Assembly: GCF_002797315.1 (NCBI RefSeq)
Contig: NZ_KZ454936.1
Location: 433,133-497,132, forward strand
Reading direction: 5' to 3'
Origin: Bacillus sp. FJAT-44742
GTDB taxonomy: Bacteria > Bacillota > Bacilli > Bacillales > Marinococcaceae
DNA: 64,000 bases
The notes beneath the pieces are model-generated. The model was not told the origin of the DNA, searched no databases, and was given only the letters and a program-made list of their open reading frames with translations. This document shows positions 8,872-18,478 of the stretch, one piece after another; the stretch's first letter is position 1; every line of letters begins with the position of its first letter. Made by a program: the position numbers and the translations under genes.

Positions 8872-10113
8872 ATGAAAGACAACTCTTCTATAGAGACGGA
8901 TCGGCAACAAAGAGAAGAAACTGAAGAAGAGACCAAACGTTTAGGGCTTGTGCCGTCTCCCGAGCTTCCAGAGGATATAGCGAATTCAGTGTCTGAAGAT
9001 TTGTCGGACCTTCTTTCGCGATATGTGGATGATCGAGTTACCTGGGAGGTTGAAGTGGTAGCGGACCCTTTAATAGGAGTGGCAGGCGATTCGCTGAAAA
9101 TTCTGGATGAAACAGAACGCTGCAAGCAAGAGGAAGGATGGGAGTATGCGGTTTGTATTACAGATCTCCCTATTTTTCATAATAGACGTCTAGTCGTAGC
9201 AGATGCGAGTGTAAAGCGTAATGTAGCAATGATTTCTCTTCCTTCTCTTGGAGCAACGCCAATGAAAAGAAGAGTCCGTGAAGCGATTATCCAGCTTGCC
9301 AATGAAATGTACCATGGCAGCTCTGAACAGGCTCGCAGGAGCCAGCAAAAGCAGACAAAAGAGAGAGACAGTGAGGATGACAGTCAGAATATACGGGGAC
9401 AGGGTGCCAAACAACTGATGGGACAGCGACTGGCTGAGCGGATGTCACCGATAAAGAGAAAAACCTATGATGAAGACTCAGAATTTGACGTACGCTTTCT
9501 CGTAGACTCAAAGATCAGCGGGAGCATCAGAATGACTTCAGGAATGGTTCTTGCAAACAGGCCCTGGACCATCTTTCCATCCTTTAAAAGAGTTGTGGCA
9601 GGAGCTTTTGCCACCGGAGCCTATGGGCTGATCTTTCCTACCTTGTGGCTTCTTAGCGGTGCATACGGAATTCCTAGATTTATGATTCTTATGATTACTG
9701 CAATGAGTGCTATGGTTATTTGGATCATTGTCGCTCATCATCTCTGGGAAACGGTTAAAGAGGGAAGTTCTCGATATCTGGTAAGGTTATATAACATTGC
9801 AACAGCGCTTACTCTTATTGTTGGGGTTTTGTTTTATTACTCCGTCCTTTTTCTTCTCTTTTTAATAGCTGTGTCGATATTTGTGCCGGCAGGATTGCTG
9901 GAATCTGAGTTAGGTCATGAGGTATCTTTTGCTGATTATGTTTCCTTGGCCTGGCTGACAACTTCGATTGCTACAGTAGTAGGGGCAGTAGGAGCAGGCC
10001 TTGAAAGTGAAGAAACAGTGCTCAAAACCACATATGGATACAGACAGAGAAGAAGAAAAGAATGGCAGAAACAACAAGAAAAAGAAGCAAATAATAATAC
10101 CAGCAGTGATTAG
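8872..10113 (+). CDS. Conserved membrane protein of unknown function
   Basis: 413 residues from ATG 8872, which is preceded by GGAGGGAGG; the in-frame GTG at 8839 would swallow that site. The N-terminal about 220 residues are soluble and acidic, with ITDLPIFHNRRLVVADAS and MISLPSLGATPMKRRVREAI as the most distinctive stretches. Residues from about 220 to 370 hold four or five membrane helices, and the tail is basic (RQRRRKEWQKQQEKE). The layout resembles a family also found in actinobacteria that is often mislabelled as a folate enzyme. I do not know the function. An excellent terminator follows. Confidence 0.75.
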   Translation: MKDNSSIETDRQQREETEEETKRLGLVPSPELPEDIANSVSEDLSDLLSRYVDDRVTWEVEVVADPLIGVAGDSLKILDETERCKQEEGWEYAVCITDLPIFHNRRLVVADASVKRNVAMISLPSLGATPMKRRVREAIIQLANEMYHGSSEQARRSQQKQTKERDSEDDSQNIRGQGAKQLMGQRLAERMSPIKRKTYDEDSEFDVRFLVDSKISGSIRMTSGMVLANRPWTIFPSFKRVVAGAFATGAYGLIFPTLWLLSGAYGIPRFMILMITAMSAMVIWIIVAHHLWETVKEGSSRYLVRLYNIATALTLIVGVLFYYSVLFLLFLIAVSIFVPAGLLESELGHEVSFADYVSLAWLTTSIATVVGAVGAGLESEETVLKTTYGYRQRRRKEWQKQQEKEANNNTSSD

Positions 10114-10132
10114 AATACTGCTGGTATTTTTT
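10096..10132 (+). terminator. Intrinsic terminator
   Basis: AATACCAGCAGT...ATACTGCTGGTATT stem followed by six T; overlaps the end of the preceding coding region. Confidence 0.92.
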
Positions 10133-10292
10133 ATGTACCATCACTTGTATATTTAGATAAATTGAATGGTTTCATTTGCAGATGAAGGGTGAATGCAGTC
10201 ATGACAGGAGAGCCTTTCTTTTTATTTTATTTCATTTAGAAACCATTTCCCTCGTTAGTCGTATAACATATGAACAGGGGGTTACATAGAGT

Positions 10293-10610
10293 ATGATTGC
10301 TTCGCTTATAATTATTGGAGTGTTTATTGTGCTTGGGATTATTTTGCTGAATGGCAAAGGTTCCTTCCTGATTGCTGGTTTTAATACGTTGCCCAAGGAA
10401 GAAAAGGAGAAATATGATACAACTGCTTTATGCAAATTTATGGGGAAGATGATGCTTGCGCTGTCATTTAGCATGTCTCTTTGGGTTTTCAGTGAAGCAT
10501 TAAAGGTAAGATGGTTATTTATCATTGGTGTTGTTCTCTTTATCAGTCTCGTTTTCTTTACCCTTTTTTACGTGAATACAGGTGACAGGTTCAAGAAAGA
10601 GAATCTTTGA
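10293..10610 (+). CDS. DUF3784-type small membrane protein
   Basis: 105 residues with an N-terminal helix (IIIGVFIVLGIILLNGKGSF), the diagnostic LIAGFNTLPKEEKEKYD motif, and two more helices after CKFMG. These match the DUF3784 family, common in Firmicutes and of unknown function. The ATG is behind GGGGG and AGAGT, a weak ribosome site. No partner gene is linked. Confidence 0.85.
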   Translation: MIASLIIIGVFIVLGIILLNGKGSFLIAGFNTLPKEEKEKYDTTALCKFMGKMMLALSFSMSLWVFSEALKVRWLFIIGVVLFISLVFFTLFYVNTGDRFKKENL

Positions 10611-10817
10611 TAATGTGAAAAAGGCGCAAAGGAAAAGGTGAAAAAGTAAAATGGAGGTATCTGATCGTTTGGGTTTGCAACAAAAATAAAGTCTGTTTAT
10701 ATAAGGGAGGTAACAGTAAAAGGAAAATACATAGTAAGTGGACCACCATCAAGTACAAAAACTCTAAGGAAATTTCTCTGAAATAATTAAATGAAAAGGG
10801 AAAGAGGGGAAGAACTA

Positions 10818-11384
10818 GTGAACGTAAATGATATGAAAATCAAAATGTCTGTAGATGGAAAGAACGGGATTTCTTTTTTGCTTTCTGGCTTAGGGGTATG
10901 GGCTGCCATAACCCTCATATTTGTACTGCCTCTAGATTTATATTATAAAAATATTCTGATGCTGTTATCTACTGGATTGATGTTTCCCTTATCTATAGCT
11001 ATTTCAAAAGGATTAAAAGCAGATTGGAAGTTTCTAAATAATCCGTTAGGTGATTTGGGAGTTTATTTTAATGTAGGGCAATTCCTTTATTTCCCTATCA
11101 TTTTCTGGGCTTTTGCACATAACCCTTCTATGATGGTTATCTTTTTTGCAGTTATTACAGGTGCACACTTTTTCCCCTATGGCTGGTTATATGATTCCAA
11201 ACCTTTCTATGTTCTATCACCAATCATGTCCATTATTCCAATAGTTATTGGATGGAATATAAATGAAGGAGCTTTATGGTATGTTCCTTTGACATTTGCC
11301 ATTCTATTAGCTTTACTTATCTTCCTGCTTATTAAGGATTACAAGAAAAAAGAGTTACTCCTTCAAAAAGAACCTTCCATTTGA
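10818..11384 (+). CDS. Conserved multi-pass membrane protein (DUF7010-like)
   Basis: 188 residues if translation starts at GTG 10818, which has AGAGGGGAAG 5-6 nt upstream; an ATG nine codons earlier at 10791 lacks such a site. About six membrane helices follow the first 20 residues, with GLKADWKFLNNPLGDLGVYF and HFFPYGWLYDSKPFYVLSP as conserved-looking loops. I believe this corresponds to the DUF7010 group of uncharacterised membrane proteins. Function unknown. Confidence 0.7.
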   Translation: MNVNDMKIKMSVDGKNGISFLLSGLGVWAAITLIFVLPLDLYYKNILMLLSTGLMFPLSIAISKGLKADWKFLNNPLGDLGVYFNVGQFLYFPIIFWAFAHNPSMMVIFFAVITGAHFFPYGWLYDSKPFYVLSPIMSIIPIVIGWNINEGALWYVPLTFAILLALLIFLLIKDYKKKELLLQKEPSI

Positions 11385-11459
11385 GGCAGGTACTTCTGCA
11401 AAGCTATACTTGTGTTCAGAGTTCCTTTATTATTATAATAGTGAAAATAGTCTGATTGT

Positions 11460-11488
11460 CGTCCATTTTATTAAAGTGGACGTTTTTT
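11460..11488 (+). terminator. Intrinsic terminator
   Basis: CGTCCATTTTA/TTAAAGTGGACG stem followed by six T, 75 bp after the membrane protein gene. Confidence 0.85.
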
Positions 11489-11567
11489 GAGAAGAAATCT
11501 CAAAAGTAGCATTATCATATTCCAACTGTTCTTTAAAGTGAACCACTAAGATTAGGAGGATTTATCA

Positions 11568-11729
11568 TTGCATTTAAAGGAAGTGCCAACGGAAGTATTG
11601 CTTGCTGCCTATCGTTCTGCTCAGCATTACGAATTAGATAAGGATTTTTTGGATATTTTAAAAAGCCATATCATAGAAAGAGAAGCAGAGGCAGTCACTG
11701 AAAGGGAAGAAGAGATGAGTTTGCGGTAA
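11568..11729 (+). CDS. Sda-like protein (copy 2, TTG start)
   Basis: A 53-residue ORF starting at TTG behind TTAGGAGGA (spacing 7). Residues 6-39 (VPTEVLLAAYRSAQHYELDK, then DFLDILKSHIIERE) match the same helical hairpin as the Sda-like protein at 2436: a short polar N-cap, LL-x-A-Y-x-x-A, then D/E-F-L-x-I/L-L and a basic/acidic second helix. It ends with an acidic tail. A T-tailed terminator follows 20 bp later. Two Sda-type proteins 9 kb apart are unusual; they may inhibit different sporulation kinases (inference). Confidence 0.7.
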   Translation: MHLKEVPTEVLLAAYRSAQHYELDKDFLDILKSHIIEREAEAVTEREEEMSLR

Positions 11730-11749
11730 CTACATAAATATTTACTGAG

Positions 11750-11784
11750 AAAAGTGTTTTTGTTCACTCAAAAACGCTTTTTTT
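11750..11784 (+). terminator. Intrinsic terminator after the second sda-like gene
   Basis: AAAAGTGTTTTTG...CAAAAACGCTTTTTTTT hairpin with T-run. Confidence 0.85.
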
Positions 11785-12055
11785 GCTTTGTCATTTCCTG
11801 TAAGAAAAGCATTGTATACACCTGTAACTTGTACTTTCAACAAATGAAAGGTTAGAGGGGGATATATAGTGCACAATCGTTGTGCTTTGTAGGAGACACT
11901 TAATCAGAAACACTTCTGAGCGATAGTGAATCATCAGGCTGGAGATATCGGGAAATTTTTGTTATTTTCTCTCAATTTTGTTTATAAAGTTAGCTTTTGT
12001 GAAAAGTTACATAGAAAGGTTGAAAGCCACGTCTAATAAGTTGGAGTGAAATTAA

Positions 12056-12739
12056 TTGAGTATGGAAAATAAGATTGCGGGTTACGTAGGCAGGATGATT
12101 AGAAACCATTTTGGAAAGGGACCTAAAGCAGTCTACGTTACGATTTCTTATCCCTACATCACTATATATCTAGAAGACTTCCTTGGCCAAATGGAAAGTG
12201 TTTTACTCAGGAAAAACGATCAAATGACCGTTTTGCACATTCGGGAAAAGTTGATGGCCGCGCTCTTACCGGAAATTAAGACATTTGTCTATGGGATTAC
12301 GGATCTTGAAGTCAACGACTTTTACTATGATTGGAACCTGGATAATAGAACAGGAATGTTCATGGGGACGTTGGCAAAAAAAGAAGAAGGGGAAAGCTTC
12401 AGTAAAGACTTTCTTAAAAAAGAGTTACTAGAACAAGAAGTGATAGCTGTAAGTAATGAAGTACAGAAAGCTCCTGAGAGAATATATTCAGCACAAGTCA
12501 ACGACCTTTCATTTCTGGTGATTAGAGAAGGTATATTACTACCCATTGAAAAAGAAATGATCTTCTTAGGTTTTGGAGAGGATTTAAAGGTAACAAAACG
12601 AAGATTGGAAAAAAGAAACCTTTACGAAGGACGCCGTTTTGAAAAAATATTCAATAGGAAAATTAATGATATATTTGTGGACTGGGAGACAAAACTGGAT
12701 AAAAGCATAACTACTTTTATCATTGATCCTAAAAAATAA
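12056..12739 (+). CDS. Tandem DUF2294-like protein
   Basis: 227 residues built from two copies of about 110 residues. The first ends ITDLEVNDFYYDWNLDNRTGMFMGTL and the second ends KINDIFVDWETKLDKSITTFIIDP; both begin with a helix and a Y-V-T-I/L-V-I-R strand. This is the pattern of the COG5609/YbcI (DUF2294) family, usually single-domain, of unknown function. The start is TTG 12056 or ATG 12062, both behind TTGGAGTG. It is monocistronic, closed by a terminator. Confidence 0.78.
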   Translation: MSMENKIAGYVGRMIRNHFGKGPKAVYVTISYPYITIYLEDFLGQMESVLLRKNDQMTVLHIREKLMAALLPEIKTFVYGITDLEVNDFYYDWNLDNRTGMFMGTLAKKEEGESFSKDFLKKELLEQEVIAVSNEVQKAPERIYSAQVNDLSFLVIREGILLPIEKEMIFLGFGEDLKVTKRRLEKRNLYEGRRFEKIFNRKINDIFVDWETKLDKSITTFIIDPKK

Positions 12740-12762
12740 CATGCCCATAGGAGTGGCTAATC

Positions 12763-12788
12763 CAAAGAAAACCTTCTTTGTTTTTTTA
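12763..12788 (+). terminator. Intrinsic terminator
   Basis: CAAAGAA-AACC-TTCTTTG followed by eight T. Confidence 0.88.
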
Positions 12789-13341
12789 TTAGAGTGCTAT
12801 ATGTCTTTGAGCTGGTAAATGATTTTTAGCGTGGATAAAATAATCTCGGGTTGTTTGCTGGCAAAACTTAATTTCTTGTTGAAATGAACCAACAGGTTGA
12901 AGTCTGACTAAGACCATTGCCGTAAAAAGGTGAGGACGGCTTATTTCTAGGGTCAAAAATGAATACAAGGCACTGAGTTAACATAAATGACAAATTTTCA
13001 ACTTGCACAAAAGAGAAGTGTAGCGTATAAAGAATAATAGATTAATGAAAATGTTTGATATTTAGTTTAATCAGGTCTATTTTTTCTTAGTGAATTGTTG
13101 GAATTTTTAAACGTGTTCCTTGGATGTTGTCGAATAAATCAGTAATAACAGGGTTTGATTATTTATTGTTTACTGAAAATTAAACATATATTTATAAAAC
13201 CAATTGAATTTATAGGAATAATAGAGATATAATAAGAAATAATCATTTCTTCTTTGTTTAGAAAAAGAGGATTATGTCGAACTCAGTCATTTTACATATA
13301 ATGACACATAATAAGTTAATTCCTTTGTGAGGTGGGTTTTG
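12789..13341. other. AT-rich intergenic region before cysJI
   Basis: More than 500 bp without a supported ORF. It should hold the cysJI promoter; I see AT-rich candidates near 13222-13240 but no clear -35/-10 pair. No SAM (S-box) or T-box leader core is visible, so regulation is presumably by a protein such as CymR or a LysR regulator. Confidence 0.4.
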
Positions 13342-15180
13342 TTGCAATTTCAGGTAATGAACAGTCCGTTTACTCAGGAGCAGGCAGAGCTCCTCAATCG
13401 TTTACTGCCATCATTAACAGAAGCTCAAAAGGTGTGGCTGAGCGGGTATTTAACAGCCACTAGTCAGTCAGCAGCGACAGCTGAAGCACCAGAGGCGCCG
13501 GCACCACAGGCTCCAGAGGCGTCCCAGGCTGTCAGTGAAGCACCGCCAATTTCTAAAGAAGTGACTATTCTTTACGGCTCTCAAACCGGGAATGCTCAAA
13601 GCTTGGCGGAAAATGCCGGAAAAACACTTGAAGGTAAAGGTTTTGAAGTAACTGTCTCTTCCATGAGCGACTTTAAACCGAAGAATCTAAAGAAGGTTGA
13701 AAACCTTCTTATCATAGTAAGTACTCACGGAGAAGGCGAGCCGCCGGATAATGCAATTTCATTTCATGAGTTTCTTCATGGACGCCGTGCTCCGAAGCTT
13801 GACGACTTGAGATTTTCAGTACTGGCCCTTGGAGATACGTCATACGAATTTTTCTGTCAGACAGGAAAAGAGTTTGATCAGCGTCTTCAGGACCTTGGCG
13901 GCACCCGTCTATATGACCGAGTGGATTGTGACCTTGACTTTGATGAACCGGCTGCTGAGTGGCTCGAAGGAGTCATTGCAGGTTTAAATCAAGGACAGGG
14001 CGGCAGCATTGAAGCTACTCCTTCCGCAACAGCTGCAGCACCGCAGACTGTTGAAACGAATTACTCCAGGTCAAATCCGTTCCAGGCAGAAGTGCTGGAA
14101 AACATTAATTTAAATGGCCGCGGTTCTAATAAAGAAACAAGACATCTGGAATTGTCTCTTGAAGGCTCTGGGCTTGTTTACGAACCAGGAGACAGCCTAG
14201 GGGTATATCCTGTCAATGATCCTGCTCTTGTTAATGAGCTTTTGGAAGAACTGAAATGGAACCCTGACGAGACAGTGGAAGTAAAAGGGGAAAACCTAAC
14301 GCTCAAAGAAGCTCTTACTAAGAACTTTGAAATTACTGTGTTGTCAAAGCCGCTTCTTGAAAAAGCAACTGGCTTTTCTGATAATGAGAACTTGAATGAG
14401 CTTTTAGCTCCTGGAAATGAAGACAAAGCAAAAGAATATATTAACGGACGCGACTTATTAGACTTAGTCCGTGACTTTGGACCATGGAATGCGTCTCCTC
14501 AAGATTTTGTTTCGATCTTACGGAAAATTCCAGCCCGTTTGTACTCTATTTCAAGCAGCTTGAATGCATACCCAGATGAAGTGCATCTGACAATTGGCGC
14601 TGTTCGTTATGAAGCCCACGGGCGTGAGAGAAACGGCGTATGCTCTATTTTATGCTCCGAGCGTCTGCAGCCGGGAGACACCGTTCCGGTTTACGTTCAG
14701 AATAACCAAAACTTCAAGCTGCCAGAGAACCCGGAAACGCCTATCATTATGGTGGGACCAGGGACAGGCATTGCGCCTTTCCGCTCCTTTATGCAGGAAA
14801 GAGAAGAAATCGGTGCGGAAGGAAAGTCCTGGGTATTCTTTGGAGAACAGCACTTTGTTACGGATTTCCTTTATCAGACTGAATGGCAAAATTGGCTCAG
14901 TGAGGGAGTATTAACAAAGATGGATGTAGCATTTTCACGGGATACCGATGAGAAAGTATACGTTCAACACCGGATGCTTGAAAACAGCAAAGAATTGTTC
15001 CAATGGCTTCAAGAAGGGGCAGTGTTCTATGTGTGCGGAGATGAGAAAAAGATGGCTCACGACGTCCATAGCACACTCATTGAAATCATTGAAAAAGAAG
15101 GCGGTATGAGCCGTGAAAAAGCGGAAGAGTACCTGGCCGATATGCAGCAGCAAAAACGTTATCAACGAGATGTATATTGA
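13342..15180 (+). CDS. cysJ: Sulfite reductase [NADPH] flavoprotein alpha component
   Basis: 612 residues from TTG 13342, behind GTGAGGTGG; this gives MQFQVMNSPFTQEQAELLNR, the start of Bacillus CysJ. The flavodoxin domain (YGSQTGNAQ, STHGEGEPPDNA, LALGDTSYEFFCQ) occupies about 75-210, after an Ala/Pro-rich linker; the FAD-binding region carries RLYSISSS and GVCSIL, and the NADPH domain carries GPGTGIAPFR, ending in the CysJ tail KRYQRDVY. It passes electrons from NADPH through FAD and FMN to CysI. It forms an operon with cysI 27 bp downstream. Confidence 0.97.
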   Translation: MQFQVMNSPFTQEQAELLNRLLPSLTEAQKVWLSGYLTATSQSAATAEAPEAPAPQAPEASQAVSEAPPISKEVTILYGSQTGNAQSLAENAGKTLEGKGFEVTVSSMSDFKPKNLKKVENLLIIVSTHGEGEPPDNAISFHEFLHGRRAPKLDDLRFSVLALGDTSYEFFCQTGKEFDQRLQDLGGTRLYDRVDCDLDFDEPAAEWLEGVIAGLNQGQGGSIEATPSATAAAPQTVETNYSRSNPFQAEVLENINLNGRGSNKETRHLELSLEGSGLVYEPGDSLGVYPVNDPALVNELLEELKWNPDETVEVKGENLTLKEALTKNFEITVLSKPLLEKATGFSDNENLNELLAPGNEDKAKEYINGRDLLDLVRDFGPWNASPQDFVSILRKIPARLYSISSSLNAYPDEVHLTIGAVRYEAHGRERNGVCSILCSERLQPGDTVPVYVQNNQNFKLPENPETPIIMVGPGTGIAPFRSFMQEREEIGAEGKSWVFFGEQHFVTDFLYQTEWQNWLSEGVLTKMDVAFSRDTDEKVYVQHRMLENSKELFQWLQEGAVFYVCGDEKKMAHDVHSTLIEIIEKEGGMSREKAEEYLADMQQQKRYQRDVY

Positions 15181-15207
15181 TTTGGGATTGAAGGGAGTAA
15201 TATCAAC

Positions 15208-16929
15208 ATGGTGAACGATAGATTAAAAGCACCAGACGGACCGCCAAGTGATGTGGAACGTATTAAGGAAGAAAGCAACTATTTACGCGGAACATTAAAA
15301 GAAACAATGCTGGATCGCATAAGTGCAGGGATCTCAGATGATGATAATCGTTTAATGAAGTTTCATGGGAGCTACCTGCAAGACGACAGAGACTTAAGAA
15401 ATGAGCGGCAGAAACAAAAGCTTGAACCAGCTTATCAGTTTATGCTTCGGGTAAGAACTCCTGGGGGAGTCGCTACACCAAACCAGTGGCTGGTTATGGA
15501 TGAGCTGGCTCAGAAATACGGGAACGGCACATTGAAGCTGACGACTCGCCAGGCGTTTCAAATGCACGGTATTTTAAAGTGGAACATGAAAAATACGATT
15601 CAGGGCATCCATAATTCATTATTGGATACCATTGCAGCCTGTGGTGACGTAAATCGTAATGTTATGTGTAATCCAAACCCCTATCAATCTGAAATTCATT
15701 CAGAGGTCTTTGAATGGTCCAAAAAGCTGAGTGATGATTTACTGCCGCGCACGCGAGCGTATCATGAGTTGTGGCTGGACGAGGAAATGGTAGCTGGAAC
15801 GCCGGACGTAGAAGAAGAAGCAGAGCCAATGTATGGCCCTTTGTATTTGCCAAGGAAGTTCAAAATTGGTGTAGCTGTACCTCCTTCTAACGATGTTGAT
15901 ATCTTTTCTCAAGACTTAGGCTACATTGCAATCATAGAAGATGGAAAGCTCATTGGATTTAATGTAGCAATTGGCGGAGGCCTTGGGATGACTCATGGTG
16001 ATACAGAAACTTATCCCCAGGTTGCTAAAGTGATTGGCTTTTGTACACCTGAGCAGATTTACGATGTAGCAGAAAAGATTATTACAATTCAACGTGATTA
16101 TGGTAATCGTTCTGTCCGTAAGAATGCACGCTTTAAATACACGGTTGACCGTCTTGGTCTTGATACGGTAATTGAAGAGCTTGAAAATCGTCTTGGATGG
16201 AGCCTGGAAGAGGCAAAGCCTTATTCCTTTGACCATAATGGAGATCGTTACGGCTGGGTGAAAGGTGTCAGAGGAAGATGGCACTTCACGTTGTATGTAG
16301 AAGGCGGACGTATCGCTGATTATGAAGATTACAAGCTGATGACCGGTCTACGTGAAATTGCAAAAGTCCACAGAGGCGATTTCCGCCTTACGGCTAATCA
16401 GAATCTTGTCATTGCGGACGTGTCCAGCCAGAAGAAGAAAGAAATTAATGAGTTGATTGAGCAATATGGTTTAACAGAAGGAAAGCATTATACTGCACTC
16501 CGCCGAAATTCAATGGCTTGTGTAGCCATGCCGACCTGTGGATTGGCTATGGCGGAAGCAGAGCGTTACTTACCTTCTATGATCGATAAAATTGATGAAA
16601 TTGTGGATGAAAATGGTCTTCGCGATGAAGAAATCACCATCCGGATGACCGGCTGTCCAAACAGCTGCGGTCGTCCTACTCTTGCAGAAATAGGATTTAT
16701 CGGTAAGGCACCAGGAAAGTACAATATGTACCTAGGTGCAGCCTTTGACGGCAGCCGCTTAAACAAAATGTACCTAGAAAATATCGGGGAAGAAGAAATT
16801 CTAAGTGAGTTGAGAGTACTTCTTTCAAGGTATGCTAAAGAACGCAGGGAAGGCGAGCATTTTGGTGATTTTGTTATTAGAGCAGGCGTTATTGAAGCTG
16901 TGACCGATGGAACGAATTTTCATGCTTAA
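15208..16929 (+). CDS. cysI: Sulfite reductase hemoprotein beta component
   Basis: 573 residues. [14 protein letters not shown] in the N-terminal half and the siroheme/[4Fe-4S] cysteine motifs [15 protein letters not shown] and [11 protein letters not shown] (about 433-483) identify assimilatory CysI. It reduces sulfite to sulfide with six electrons from CysJ. GAAGGGAG gives the ribosome site. Length and motif order match Bacillus CysI, and no defect is visible. Confidence 0.97.
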   Translation: MVNDRLKAPDGPPSDVERIKEESNYLRGTLKETMLDRISAGISDDDNRLMKFHGSYLQDDRDLRNERQKQKLEPAYQFMLRVRTPGGVATPNQWLVMDELAQKYGNGTLKLTTRQAFQMHGILKWNMKNTIQGIHNSLLDTIAACGDVNRNVMCNPNPYQSEIHSEVFEWSKKLSDDLLPRTRAYHELWLDEEMVAGTPDVEEEAEPMYGPLYLPRKFKIGVAVPPSNDVDIFSQDLGYIAIIEDGKLIGFNVAIGGGLGMTHGDTETYPQVAKVIGFCTPEQIYDVAEKIITIQRDYGNRSVRKNARFKYTVDRLGLDTVIEELENRLGWSLEEAKPYSFDHNGDRYGWVKGVRGRWHFTLYVEGGRIADYEDYKLMTGLREIAKVHRGDFRLTANQNLVIADVSSQKKKEINELIEQYGLTEGKHYTALRRNSMACVAMPTCGLAMAEAERYLPSMIDKIDEIVDENGLRDEEITIRMTGCPNSCGRPTLAEIGFIGKAPGKYNMYLGAAFDGSRLNKMYLENIGEEEILSELRVLLSRYAKERREGEHFGDFVIRAGVIEAVTDGTNFHA

Positions 16930-16941
16930 TTAGAATTAATA

Positions 16942-16986
16942 AAGGTCCCTTATTCTCTATACAAAAGAGTATAAGGGGCTTTTTTT
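16942..16986. terminator. Bidirectional terminator between cysI and the convergent gene
   Basis: GGTCCCTTATTCTCT...AGAGTATAAGGGGC stem with seven T on the plus side. The minus-strand gene at 17007 also reads toward it. Confidence 0.85.
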
Positions 16987-17006
16987 GTAAAGGAAGATGG
17001 AATTTA

Positions 17007-17396
17007 TTAATAGTACTTTTCCTCAAGTATCGTTTTCCTTTCCCTTATAAGACCGTAAGCAAGCATACCAAATCCTGTGATAACGAGCAGAAGTTCAATA
17101 ATAAAAGCTTCCGGACCATATGTAAGACGATGAAGATGAAATATCCAATGTATGACGATAATATCAAACGTCGCAAAAAAGCCTGAGGCAATGAGGACAC
17201 CATGGAAAAAAGAAGGCGGAAAGAAACGCCAGGAGATAAAATAAAAAAGCAATGTGACTGCTCCGGCAAAAGCCAGAACCCCCAGCCTTTCTCCCGTCGT
17301 TTGGGCAGGAAACCCAAAAGCTTGAGCCTGATATTGATGAAACAGCAAGTCTACATAAATAACACCAAAGAAGTAACTGATGAAGCGAGCCAACAT
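17007..17396 (-). CDS. DUF2243-like membrane protein
   Basis: 129 residues, four hydrophobic helices. FHGVLIASGFFATFDIIVIHWIFHLHRLTYGPEA resembles the DUF2243 signature in which aspartate and two histidines lie in a helix near a second short H-rich stretch. The family is uncharacterised. GAGAAAGGAGGC provides a strong ribosome site on the minus strand. It converges on cysI. Confidence 0.65.
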   Translation of the reverse strand: MLARFISYFFGVIYVDLLFHQYQAQAFGFPAQTTGERLGVLAFAGAVTLLFYFISWRFFPPSFFHGVLIASGFFATFDIIVIHWIFHLHRLTYGPEAFIIELLLVITGFGMLAYGLIRERKTILEEKYY

Positions 17397-17657
17397 GGTG
17401 CCTCCTTTCTCTCGTTACTATTTACCTGTGCTTACATTTAAATTTTCACATCCCCCTTATATCTTTTCTTTATTTTTTCCAACAATCCTTCATGCATTTC
17501 GATCACGTACCTGAATATGCATTGATACTCTGGAAGGAACATAAAATAATGTTTTGAACAAAAGAAGAAAAACTATTTGATAACCTGATAACAGGCTTTG
17601 TCCGGTAGTGAAATACAACGATAATATATGTCTACGCGTGGTATATACTGGCCGACA
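17397..17657. other. Intergenic region, nothing recognised
   Basis: Promoter region of the minus-strand membrane protein gene on its left; otherwise AT-rich with no supportable ORF or structured RNA. Confidence 0.35.
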
Positions 17658-17687
17658 TAAAAGGCTGCCCCGTTAATGGGACAGCCG
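17658..17687 (-). terminator. Terminator of the His-rich protein gene
   Basis: On the minus strand GGCTGTCCCATTAACGGGGCAGCC is followed by TTTTATG. Confidence 0.8.
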
Positions 17688-17696
17688 CAGATGACA

Positions 17697-18038
17697 CTAA
17701 TCTATTTTTACTAACTCTACAGGTCCGTGGTCATCACAGTGGTCCCCATGTACATGGTGCAGACGACCATTGACAAGAAAGTCATAGTGATCGCCATGAG
17801 GCACAACCTCGTGACCGCAGTCATCATTGTGAGTACATCCGCAGTTCATGGGGGCACATTTGTCAGGGTTACTTTCTGTTACTGAAATTTTACATTCGTC
17901 CCAATGGCCGTTGTGCTCGCGGTGAAGGTGGCCCTCATGAACGTAATCAATATGGTCACCATGTTTAATTTTAGTGTGCCCGCAAGACAAGCTGTGCTCG
18001 TGGGAATGTTTTTCATGAACAGAGTGATCATGCGCCAT
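17697..18038 (-). CDS. Histidine/cysteine-rich metal-binding protein
   Basis: 113 residues, about one quarter histidine. It contains three imperfect repeats of the form HGDHxDYxHxGHLHxxHxGHxD and a central cysteine cluster (ESNPDKCAPMNCGCTHNDDCGH). No signal peptide or membrane helix, so it is a cytosolic metal buffer or chaperone; Zn, Ni or Co are plausible ligands. It lies divergent from the cobalamin riboswitch and vitamin B12 uptake operon, which hints at cobalt/zinc balance (inference). AAAAAGGAGGTAATAGGA precedes the ATG. Confidence 0.75.
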   Translation of the reverse strand: MAHDHSVHEKHSHEHSLSCGHTKIKHGDHIDYVHEGHLHREHNGHWDECKISVTESNPDKCAPMNCGCTHNDDCGHEVVPHGDHYDFLVNGRLHHVHGDHCDDHGPVELVKID

Positions 18039-18183
18039 TCCTATTACCTCCTTTTTATTATTATTTCACCTTTTTAAACTCATTATCCGAATCATACATA
18101 CATAAAACGTAAGATTGGGAAAAGAGAAGATGGACAAGGCAAGGAATCAATGATACGATTTACTAAAATTATACATGCAATGG

Positions 18184-18358
18184 AAATAGGTGCAAGGCAC
18201 ATACTGCCTGCTTAATAGGGAAGTCCGGTGAAACTCCGGCACGGACCCGCCACTGTAAGGGGGGCCAATGTAATGATTGGCTTTCTCAAGTAATCTCACT
18301 GGGTAACACCCGGGAAGGGATGAGAGGATAACCCCCAAGTCAGGAGACCTGCCTATTT
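18184..18358 (+). ncRNA. Cobalamin riboswitch
   Basis: The P1 arms AAATAGGTGC and GCCTATTT close the element. Between them lie the hallmark GGGAAGTCCGGTGAAACTCCGGCACGG, the B12 core ACCCGCCACTGTAA and the AAGTCAGGAGACCTGCC box. Binding adenosylcobalamin should favour the strong terminator at 18479 and shut off the B12 uptake operon. Confidence 0.97.
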
Positions 18359-18399
18359 CAACATCACTGTTGACCTACGGGAATTAGGGAGGTGGTTAG

Positions 18400-18471
18400 A
18401 TGCTGCACAAAAGTGTGCCTTCACTTGAATATAACCTTAATAGGCGTGACGAGCCTTCCAGATATATTTGA
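18400..18471 (+). CDS. Candidate 23-codon leader ORF between riboswitch and terminator
   Basis: ATG behind TTAGGGAGGTGG (spacing 5), then MLHKSVPSLEYNLNRRDEPS and three more residues before TGA, 8 nt upstream of the terminator stem. Nothing is known for this peptide. Translation of it would put a ribosome close to the terminator and could modulate readthrough. Coding status is uncertain. Confidence 0.4.
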   Translation: MLHKSVPSLEYNLNRRDEPSRYI

Positions 18472-18478
18472 TGAGAAG

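Noticed and set aside
12789-13341. SAM (S-box) or T-box leader before cysJI
   Set aside because: No S-box core or T-box sequence found despite the length of the gap.
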